From DAOQAU01 sp035354275 (GTDB taxonomy: Bacteria; Cyanobacteriota; Vampirovibrionia; Gastranaerophilales; Gastranaerophilaceae): a DNA stretch of 22,626 bases. This document shows, one piece after another, positions 16,870 through 22,626 of the stretch (position 1 is its first letter; each line of letters begins with the position of its first letter). The stretch lies in the NCBI GenBank assembly GCA_035354275.1, contig DAOQAU010000025.1, positions 1 to 22,626 of the forward strand, given 5' to 3'. The notes below the pieces were generated by a model. That model worked only from the letters and a program-made list of their open reading frames with translations, was not told the origin of the DNA and ran no database searches. Position numbers and translations under genes: made by a program.

Positions 16870-17666
16870 AAAAAGTAAGACTGGACAATTTTTTAGTTAA
16901 TTTGGGATACTTTGATAATAAAAGCAAAGCATCTGCTAATATTATGGCGGGCAATGTTCAAGTTGATGAGGTTATTATTACAAAAGCAGGACATCACCTT
17001 GACACTGCTAAAAATTATGAAATTAAAGTCAAAACAACACCTTTTGTTTCAAGAGGCGGGCTAAAGCTTCAAAAAGCAGTAGAAACTTTTAATGTAGATA
17101 TAAAAAACAGAATTTGCCTTGATGCAGGGGCATCAACAGGAGGCTTTACGGATTGTCTTTTGCAAAACGGAGCGCAAAAAATTTATGCAGTAGATGTAGG
17201 ATACGGACAAATCGACTGGAAGCTCAGAAGCAATGATAAAGTGAAAGTTATTGAAAGAACAAACATAAAAAACTGCGATTTTTCTCAAATATATTTACCT
17301 AAAGAACCTATCGCAGACCTTGCGGTTATGGATTTGTCTTTTATATCCTTAAAAAAAGTTTTACCCAATATTAAAACCCTTTTAAAAGAAAATCACGAAA
17401 TAATTGCGCTCATAAAGCCGCAATTTGAAGTCGGCAAAGAACACATTGCAAAAGGCGGGGTTGTCAAAGAAAAAAATGCTCAGGCAAGAGCGATATACGA
17501 TGTGATAGATTTTGCAAAAACTTTGGGCTACAATGCAATTGATTTGACTTATTCACCACTAAAAGGCCCTGCTGGAAATTGCGAATACTTAATCCACCTT
17601 TCAACGGAAACTGCAAAACAACAAGACTTTTTAATCAAAAATATTGTAAACGAGGCAAATACATGA
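16866..17666 (+). CDS. tlyA: TlyA family rRNA 2'-O-methyltransferase
   Basis: TlyA-type enzymes methylate ribose 2'-OH groups of cytidines in 16S and/or 23S rRNA; some relatives are also described as haemolysins. The 266-residue product has an N-terminal S4 RNA-binding domain (1-58, RLDNFLVNLGYFDNKSKA and GNVQVDEVIITKAGHHL) and an FtsJ-like Rossmann methyltransferase domain. SRGGLKLQKA (62-71) carries K69, CLDAGASTGGFTDCLL (84-99) is the SAM site, D156 lies in VMDLSF, K184 in ALIKPQFEVG, and E240 near the end, fitting the K-D-K-E tetrad. The start is TTG 16866, inside the tatD stop. The end overlaps the fumarase start (ATGA). It is translationally coupled on both sides. Confidence 0.93.
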   Translation: MKKVRLDNFLVNLGYFDNKSKASANIMAGNVQVDEVIITKAGHHLDTAKNYEIKVKTTPFVSRGGLKLQKAVETFNVDIKNRICLDAGASTGGFTDCLLQNGAQKIYAVDVGYGQIDWKLRSNDKVKVIERTNIKNCDFSQIYLPKEPIADLAVMDLSFISLKKVLPNIKTLLKENHEIIALIKPQFEVGKEHIAKGGVVKEKNAQARAIYDVIDFAKTLGYNAIDLTYSPLKGPAGNCEYLIHLSTETAKQQDFLIKNIVNEANT

Positions 17667-19045
17667 ACACAAAATTGATTGAAAAAGCAGTATATGAACT
17701 TTGCATACAAGCAAACACTCAGCTTTGTGATGATGTTTTTGCTAAAATATGCAACGCCTGCGCCAACGAAACAAACAAAAATTCCAAACAAGCACTAGAG
17801 CTAATCTTACAAAATGCAAAAATGTCTTTTGAAACCAAAAAACCACTCTGTCAGGACACAGGGCAAGTTTTGGTATTTTTAAAAATAGGCGAAGATGTTA
17901 AGATTAAAAATCTTACAAAATCAATAAACAACGCGGTTTTTAAAGCTTATAAACAAAATTTTTACAGAAAATCCATAGTTAAAAATGCACTTTTTGAAAG
18001 GATAAATACAAACACAAACATTCCGTGCATTATATACACACAGATTGTAAAAGGCAAAGGTCTTGAAATTGAATTATTAATTAAAGGAGCAGGTGCAGAA
18101 AATGCATCTGCAGCAAAAATGCTTTCTCCGACTGCCAATGAAAAAGAAATTATCGATTTTGTTATTGATACTGTAAAATCAGCAGGTGCAAAAGCTTGCC
18201 CGCCGTTTTTTATAGGAATAGGAATCGGCGGAACAATTGAATATTCAGGTCTTTTATCTAAAAAAGCCCTTCTTTTAGATAAAAATATTGACGAAAATCA
18301 CGAAAAACTTGCGCAAAAAATTCAAAATAAAATAAATAATCTAAACATCGGGACAATGGGCTTAGGGGGCAATTTTACGGCTTTGGATGTAAAAATACTT
18401 ACAAGTTCGACTCACATCGCGTCTATGCCGATTACAGTGACCGTAAATTGCCACAGTTCGAGACATGCTAAGTGCAAAATTGAAAATAATAAAATTAAAT
18501 TTTACAATTCAAAAAAAATAAGAAACTATAAACCATTTGAAAATAAATTCAATGACTATATAAAGCTAAATACCAATGAAATAAATAAAATCCGAAAGCT
18601 TAAAACAGGTCAAAAAGTTCTTCTTACGGGTGAATTATACACAGCGCGCGACATGGCACACAAAATGCTTGTTGAACTGATACAAAAAGGCAAAAAATTG
18701 CCTGTTGAGTTAAAAGATAAAATAATTTTTTACGCAGGCCCCTGCCCAAATCCGAAATCTGAAATAATAGGCTCGGTCGGGCCTACAACTTCTGCAAGAA
18801 TGGATAAATTTATGCCTGAGATTTCAAAAACAGAAATTTTAGCCACAATAGGAAAAGGCGAACGTTCTGCTGAAGCAATAAAATTAATGCAAAAAAATAA
18901 AATTATAAATTTTGGAGCAATCGGCGGGATTGCCTGCCTGCTTTCTAAAAAAATCACAAAAAAAGAAATTATTGCTTTTGAAGATTTAGGCACTGAGGCG
19001 ATTTACAGGCTCTGTGTCCATGATTTTCCCGTTTATGTTTCTTGA
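17663..19045 (+). CDS. Class I fumarate hydratase, alpha and beta parts fused
   Basis: This is an oxygen-sensitive [4Fe-4S] hydro-lyase interconverting fumarate and malate; tartrate dehydratase is the closest alternative. In 460 residues it joins an alpha part (about 1-280) and a beta part (about 300-460), often separate genes in anaerobes. Alpha motifs are C63 in CQDTGQV, C179 in KACPPFFIGIGIGG, GTMGLGGNFTALDVKI and C263 in CHSSRH; these three cysteines are the likely cluster ligands. Beta motifs are GELYTARDMAHKM, SVGPTTSARMD, IGKGE and EDLGTEAIYRL. The start ATG 17663 overlaps the tlyA stop by 4 bases and has GAGG 7 bases upstream; the open frame before it is not protein-like. The last 60 bases lie antisense to the HD-GYP gene. 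Confidence 0.9.
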   Translation: MNTKLIEKAVYELCIQANTQLCDDVFAKICNACANETNKNSKQALELILQNAKMSFETKKPLCQDTGQVLVFLKIGEDVKIKNLTKSINNAVFKAYKQNFYRKSIVKNALFERINTNTNIPCIIYTQIVKGKGLEIELLIKGAGAENASAAKMLSPTANEKEIIDFVIDTVKSAGAKACPPFFIGIGIGGTIEYSGLLSKKALLLDKNIDENHEKLAQKIQNKINNLNIGTMGLGGNFTALDVKILTSSTHIASMPITVTVNCHSSRHAKCKIENNKIKFYNSKKIRNYKPFENKFNDYIKLNTNEINKIRKLKTGQKVLLTGELYTARDMAHKMLVELIQKGKKLPVELKDKIIFYAGPCPNPKSEIIGSVGPTTSARMDKFMPEISKTEILATIGKGERSAEAIKLMQKNKIINFGAIGGIACLLSKKITKKEIIAFEDLGTEAIYRLCVHDFPVYVS

Positions 19046-19822
19046 TTCATTTGCATAATCGACTAGTGCCTTAAACAGATAGGGGTGAACCTCTCCTTTT
19101 TTCATTTTTTTGTGAATAATTTCAAGTGCCTTATTTATTCTTAATGCCTTTTTATAGGGACGCTTTTCTATTAACGCGGAAAAAGAATCCGCAACAGATA
19201 AAAGTTGTAAATTTAAATCCACAACTTCACTATTAGTCCTTTTGGGATAACCTGTATTGAAAGGATTTTGGTGATGATATCTTACTAAATCTAATACTTT
19301 TGGAGATAAATCAGTCGTTTTTAACATTTGGTATCCAAGTTCTGAATGAAGTTTTATAATATTAAACTCGTTTAAAGAAAGGGCTTGGGGCTTGTTTAAC
19401 AATTTTGCGGGAATTAAAACTTTTCCGATATCATGTAACATTGATGCTTTTTGAACAGATTCAAAATCAATCGCATGACGATATTTGTCATCTAAATGCT
19501 GATAAATACCTAAAAGTGTTTCTCTGGTTTTTGAAAGATGAGTTTTAACAAGATTATTTAATTCATCTGTATTAATCTTTACCGGAAGATTGTTACTTTT
19601 TAAAACCTCTGATATTTTAGGATTTAAACTAAGCATCCTGTTTACAGCCATCGGTGTTAAATATTGTTGAATTTCATTATTAAAACTGAATGAATCATCA
19701 AAATTGGACGCAAATGAAATTTTACTGCTTTTATATTTGGGCACAGTAATAAAAGCAGTATTATGTATTGTATTCAAGCTTAATTTTGAGTTTACATCCA
19801 ACCCTGTCATTAAAAATCTCAC
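18986..19822 (-). CDS. HD-GYP type phosphohydrolase
   Basis: This is a predicted metal-dependent phosphodiesterase, probably acting on cyclic di-GMP. In 278 residues the HD core runs from about 95 to 255: MLHDIGKVLIP (H130, D131, K134), KLHSELGYQML (H159), RYHHQNPFNTGYP (H183, H184, GYP 191-193), VADSFSAL (D212) and EKRPYKKAL. The residues before the core are unusual and include PKYKSSKISFASN (28-40), a motif that resembles one in the gene at 21650. No receiver or membrane domain is present. The GTG start at 19822 and an ATG at 19810 are both possible, neither with a good ribosome site. The 3' end overlaps the fumarase gene antisense by 60 bases. Its own promoter is proposed at 19857-19885. 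Confidence 0.85.
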   Translation of the reverse strand: MRFLMTGLDVNSKLSLNTIHNTAFITVPKYKSSKISFASNFDDSFSFNNEIQQYLTPMAVNRMLSLNPKISEVLKSNNLPVKINTDELNNLVKTHLSKTRETLLGIYQHLDDKYRHAIDFESVQKASMLHDIGKVLIPAKLLNKPQALSLNEFNIIKLHSELGYQMLKTTDLSPKVLDLVRYHHQNPFNTGYPKRTNSEVVDLNLQLLSVADSFSALIEKRPYKKALRINKALEIIHKKMKKGEVHPYLFKALVDYANESRNINGKIMDTEPVNRLSA

Positions 19823-19856
19823 ACCACATTCACACTATATATTTATATAAAAAAAA

Positions 19857-19885
19857 ATTATGCGGTGATTTTGCCAAATTAACAA
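19857..19885 (-). promoter_or_regulatory. Promoter of the HD-GYP gene
   Basis: The reverse strand reads TTGTTA (19880-19885), a 17-base spacer, and CATAAT (19857-19862). This predicts initiation near 19850 and a leader of about 30-40 bases. It lies in the 85-base gap after the TPR gene, so the HD-GYP gene may be transcribed independently. Confidence 0.45.
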
Positions 19886-19907
19886 TATTTTTAACAAAAG
19901 GTAACAA

Positions 19908-20867
19908 TTAATCGGAATTTTTTAAAATTCTTAAATGGTTTTTTATTTCATCTTTTGCCGGATAATTGGGGAATTTTTTCAATAATGAATTAAACATTTT
20001 TATTGCTTTGTCTTTTTCGCCAAGTTTTTCATAAGCATAAGCTAAATTAGAGTATATTTTGTAATCCCCTTCGGGTTTAGCTTTTAAAGCAATTTCGTAA
20101 AACTTGACTGCCTCTTCAACTTCATTTCTACAATAATAAATTAAGCCCATTTGATTGTTAACTTCATAAGATGCAGGGGCTTTTTCAAGTGCTTTTTTGC
20201 AATACTCTACGGACTTTTCCCAATCTCCCTTTTTTGCATAACAGATAGAAATTGACAGATACAAATTATGATTTTCAGAATCGGTCAAAATTATACTCTG
20301 ATACAAGTCGATTGCAGTATCAATGTTTTTTGTTTCACGAGAAAATGAGTTTTTATTCTCAAAAGTCTTTGCTATAGCATAAGCAAGATTTTTACCTTGA
20401 AACCCTTCGTTAGAAAGTTTTTGCGCCAGTTCAACAGCATTTTCCGACTCTCCCAATGACAAATAAGCTAAAACAAGAGCTTTTACGCCTTCTTCATCTT
20501 TTTTTATGCTTAAACACTTTTCAAACAGTTCTTTAGCTTTAGAGTAATTTTCAATATTATAATAAGCAAGTGCTAAATTATAAAGCCCGTCATAATCTTC
20601 GGGTTTAGATTCTAAAAACTTATTATAAGATGTAACTGCTTTTTCATAATTCCCCAAATAATGATGAGTCAAGCCCATATTATAATAAACCTGAGGCTGA
20701 GGATGTTGGCACTCAAGAGCCGTTTTAAACTCCAAAAGGGCTTTTTCATATTTTTTTTTGTTGAAATAATCAATGCCGCGATTATAATAAAACTCAAACC
20801 CTTTATTCTTATAAAGGATTTTTTCTGCAATATCGGTGATTTTTTCAATTAAGCTTATTTTACTCAT
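19908..20867 (-). CDS. Tetratricopeptide repeat protein
   Basis: This 319-residue soluble protein is built of about seven to eight TPR units, helical hairpins for protein-protein contact. Clear units begin near residues 26 (YYNRGIDYFNKKKYEKALLE), 60 (VYYNMGLTHHYLGNYEKAV), 94 (GLYNLALAYYNIENYSKAK), 202, 236 (VNNQMGLIYYCRNEVEEAV) and 270 (IYSNLAYAYEKLGEKDKAI). A less regular stretch at about 145-185 interrupts the series. No signal peptide or catalytic domain is seen, and no partner is evident from sequence. There is no Shine-Dalgarno; a TACAAT at 20874-20879 is placed for a leaderless message. It is divergent from ruvA with a 71-base shared gap. Confidence 0.9.
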   Translation of the reverse strand: MSKISLIEKITDIAEKILYKNKGFEFYYNRGIDYFNKKKYEKALLEFKTALECQHPQPQVYYNMGLTHHYLGNYEKAVTSYNKFLESKPEDYDGLYNLALAYYNIENYSKAKELFEKCLSIKKDEEGVKALVLAYLSLGESENAVELAQKLSNEGFQGKNLAYAIAKTFENKNSFSRETKNIDTAIDLYQSIILTDSENHNLYLSISICYAKKGDWEKSVEYCKKALEKAPASYEVNNQMGLIYYCRNEVEEAVKFYEIALKAKPEGDYKIYSNLAYAYEKLGEKDKAIKMFNSLLKKFPNYPAKDEIKNHLRILKNSD

Positions 20868-20873
20868 AATTTT

Positions 20874-20879
20874 ATTGTA
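20874..20879 (-). promoter_or_regulatory. -10 element of the TPR gene, leaderless spacing
   Basis: The reverse strand reads TACAAT at -12 to -7 relative to the ATG at 20867. The -35 position reads TTTTCT and is weak. A + strand TATAAT at 20881-20886 in the same gap could serve ruvA. Confidence 0.35.
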
Positions 20880-20928
20880 TTATAATAAAACAGTAAAGAA
20901 AAGTATTTTATAAATCTTAAAAGAATTT

Positions 20929-20932
20929 GGAG
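20929..20932 (+). promoter_or_regulatory. Ribosome binding site fixing the ruvA start
   Basis: GGAG lies 6 bases before ATG 20939. The in-frame TTG at 20927 would place this site inside the coding region, so the later ATG is chosen. Confidence 0.75.
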
Positions 20933-20938
20933 AAAGCA

Positions 20939-21556
20939 ATGTACGATTATATTTTAGGAGAAATAACAAACAGTTATCAAAATAACAAAGGCTGCTTTCT
21001 TGTTTTAGAATCAAATAAAGTAGGCTATTTGATTGAAACAAATTCAAGAATTTTAGCAAATTTGCCTGACGAAAGTAAAGAATACAAAATTTATACGATT
21101 TTAATACACAAAGAAGACTCAATGTCTTTATTCGGGTTTTTAAAGCGCGAAGACAGAGATATTTTTAAAACTTTGACTTCTGTATCAGGCGTAGGCCCTA
21201 AAATGGCTCTGATGCTTCTTGATGAATTTGAAGCCGCCGACCTTATTTCGCTTGTAATAAGAGGGGAATACAAAGAATTAACAAGAGCCAAAGGAGTCGG
21301 GGACAAGCTTGCACAAAAAATTATACTTGAACTTAAAGATAAATTAATCAATTTTGATATAAAATCTGACAAAATTCAAAAAAATACAATCTTGACAAAC
21401 AATCAACACTTACAAGATGCTCAATCGGTACTTATTTCACTAGGCTATACCAAAGAAGAAATAAACAAAGCCTTCTTAAAGGCAGAACCCATGATTAAAA
21501 ATATGGACAAAGCCGAAAACATACTGAAAGAAACGCTCAAAGTTCTTTCATTGTAA
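20939..21556 (+). CDS. ruvA: Holliday junction branch migration protein RuvA
   Basis: RuvA tetramers bind four-way DNA junctions and load the RuvB motor for branch migration in recombination and repair. The 205 residues show all three domains: an N-terminal OB fold (1-62, with YDYILGEI and SNKVGYLIETN), two helix-hairpin-helix motifs (LTSVSGVGPKMALMLL at 79-94 and LTRAKGVGDKLAQKIILEL at 114-132), a flexible acidic/polar linker, and a C-terminal RuvB-binding domain (about 158-205, AQSVLISLGYTKEEINKA). RuvB and RuvC are not in the window. The gene stands alone between divergent TPR and downstream unknown genes. Confidence 0.97.
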   Translation: MYDYILGEITNSYQNNKGCFLVLESNKVGYLIETNSRILANLPDESKEYKIYTILIHKEDSMSLFGFLKREDRDIFKTLTSVSGVGPKMALMLLDEFEAADLISLVIRGEYKELTRAKGVGDKLAQKIILELKDKLINFDIKSDKIQKNTILTNNQHLQDAQSVLISLGYTKEEINKAFLKAEPMIKNMDKAENILKETLKVLSL

Positions 21557-21649
21557 ATTTTAATTAACTTTTTATATTTTTCGCAAAATCAATGGCAATT
21601 TTATTTCTTTACAACCTTTTAATTGTTATATTTAAAGGAGAAATAAACA

Positions 21650-22141
21650 ATGAACATCAGTTGCAAACCCATTACAAACATCGTTACTGCGCGTTTTAAT
21701 CATACAATGACAAAACCTGCGGTTATACCTGATATTTCTCAGAAAAAAGATAAATTAAGTTTTACAGGAGAATCTGATTTTACAGTTGATTCAATCGGAA
21801 ATAAAATACCCAAATCTTTTGAAAATTTAATGCATCACCTTGTAGTGGTAAGAAAAAAAGATGATATTTATGTTGACAATACAAATGAAGGTAAAATTGT
21901 TACCTTATATTCTAATTTTAAAAACCCTGAAGTAAATTATAAATCAGAATATATTTTTAGCAATGACGGAACACTTAAAAATGTTGTTAAATATATAAAA
22001 ACAAAAAACAAATACAAACTAGCCGAAATAAGAACATATTTGCAAGACGGCAAAACAGTCTTGTACACGGAAATTACGCAATGCAAAAAAACCGATATGT
22101 GTTACTTTAATCCTGATGGCAGCATAATAACTGAAAAATAA
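21650..22141 (+). CDS. Protein of unknown function with SFTG motif
   Basis: I do not recognise a family for this 163-residue protein. The N-terminal third is polar and looks disordered (NISCKPITNIVTARFNHTM), followed by QKKDKLSFTGES (31-42). The rest is beta-strand-like, alternating hydrophobic and charged residues with two related stretches, FSNDGTLKNVV and FNPDGSIITEK, reminiscent of short antigen-type (MORN-like) repeats. There is no signal peptide or membrane helix. Cysteines at 5, 145 and 151 show no metal motif. A strong AAAGGAG site 9 bases before the ATG supports expression. The stop is 1 base from the end of the convergent gene. K35-L-S-F-T-G40 resembles KISFAS at 34-39 of the HD-GYP protein. 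Confidence 0.8.
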   Translation: MNISCKPITNIVTARFNHTMTKPAVIPDISQKKDKLSFTGESDFTVDSIGNKIPKSFENLMHHLVVVRKKDDIYVDNTNEGKIVTLYSNFKNPEVNYKSEYIFSNDGTLKNVVKYIKTKNKYKLAEIRTYLQDGKTVLYTEITQCKKTDMCYFNPDGSIITEK

Positions 22142-22142
22142 A

Positions 22143-22626
22143 TCATTTAGCTATTTCTTCGATTACGCTTTTAATTTCGCTTTGGCTAAAGCCCCTGCAC
22201 GAATTCCAAAGCAAAGTAGGGATTTTACCTTCTGTTGTAGTTGTAAATTCATTGCTGCAAAAGCCTTTTACCATATTTGTCGAACCATCGACGTTTGGCG
22301 TAAAATTCTTACAACATTGACAGATTTTTATTACAAAACCGTAATCGGCAAGTTTCAATATAAGCTCTTGAAGCGCATCATACATCCTTAAATGAGAAGA
22401 TGTAACAAATCTTTTCTTCTTAAACATAAATTTAACTTTTGCAAGTCCGTTTTCGGAAATAAGTTCAAGCTTACAAGAAATATTGCTTTTTCCGTCGGTC
22501 ACAAGAACATCTGTGACAAGCTTTTCGGTGTTTACAAAAACTTCGTCTTTGCCTGTTATTTTACTCTTAATTCGCTTTACAAGTTTTAAATTCTTTATAA
22601 TGTGTCCCAGAGAGTAAAACGGATAA
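22143..22626 (-). CDS. Cys-rich protein of unknown function, 5'-partial
   Basis: The frame is open from the stop at 22143 to the right edge of the window (at least 160 codons), so the gene starts outside. A GTG at 22502 is an internal valine codon, not a convincing start: the upstream sequence (VKRIKSKITGKDEVFVNTEK) is ordinary protein. The central part has predicted strands and helices (KVKFMFKKKRFVTSSHL, DALQELILKLADYG), followed by a cysteine group CQCC-x17-C-x19-C that could bind a metal. The C-terminal helix is EIKSVIEEIAK. No family is recognised and no membrane segment is seen. It converges on the gene ending at 22141. Confidence 0.7.
   Translation of the reverse strand, partial: YPFYSLGHIIKNLKLVKRIKSKITGKDEVFVNTEKLVTDVLVTDGKSNISCKLELISENGLAKVKFMFKKKRFVTSSHLRMYDALQELILKLADYGFVIKICQCCKNFTPNVDGSTNMVKGFCSNEFTTTTEGKIPTLLWNSCRGFSQSEIKSVIEEIAK

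Noticed and set aside
17579..17662. Earlier start for the fumarase gene
   Set aside because: The 28 extra residues lie within tlyA and are not fumarase-like. ATG 17663 has GAGG at good spacing and an ATGA overlap.
22143..22502. Complete 119-codon gene starting at GTG 22502
   Set aside because: The frame stays open with protein-like sequence to the window edge, so the gene is 5'-partial.

Overview
The window is a 22.6 kb, AT-rich, gene-dense stretch of a bacterial chromosome. It has no rRNA, tRNA, CRISPR array, insertion sequence or integrase that I can see, and no gene-free gap above 100 bases. The organism is probably an anaerobic or oxygen-sensitive diderm: it has a rubrerythrin, an oxygen-labile class I fumarase, the MEP isoprenoid enzyme IspG, and a very large AsmA-like envelope protein that implies an outer membrane. 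A free-standing MnmC2-type methyltransferase, and two proteins carrying a short K-[IL]-S-F-[AT]-[SG] motif near residue 35, remind me of non-photosynthetic Cyanobacteriota (Melainabacteria/Vampirovibrionia). That placement is recall plus inference, not demonstrated here.

Layout. (1) Bases 1-6312, + strand: the 3' half of a complex I operon, nuoI (5' end cut by the window) then nuoJ, K, L, M, N. A 70-base inverted repeat lies between nuoI and nuoJ. (2) 6315-7769, - strand: a small secreted protein of unknown function and ispG. (3) 7845-8588, +: a metallophosphoesterase divergent from ispG. The gap between them holds an exact second copy of the 28-base repeat arm. (4) 8638-11282, +: an MnmC2-like tRNA methyltransferase with unusual Lys/Asn-rich insertions, overlapping by 4 bases an FAD-dependent oxidoreductase. 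Rubrerythrin follows at 11330-11908. (5) 11979-19045, +: a compact four-gene unit, asmA-like, tatD, tlyA and a fused class I fumarase, joined by a 1-base gap and two 4-base overlaps. (6) 18986-20867, -: an HD-GYP protein, whose 3' end overlaps the fumarase gene antisense by 60 bases, and a TPR protein. (7) 20939-21556, +: ruvA. (8) 21650-22141, +: an unknown protein, facing a partial Cys-rich unknown protein on the - strand that runs off the right edge.

Most of this is housekeeping: energy conservation, isoprenoid synthesis, tRNA/rRNA modification, recombination, envelope lipid handling and peroxide defence. The best leads are the methyltransferase/oxidoreductase pair, which could be a split two-step MnmC-type tRNA modification system with a non-canonical oxidase; the low-complexity insertions in that methyltransferase; four genes without Shine-Dalgarno sites that carry a -10 element placed for leaderless transcription; the shared N-terminal motif; and the dispersed palindromic repeat.
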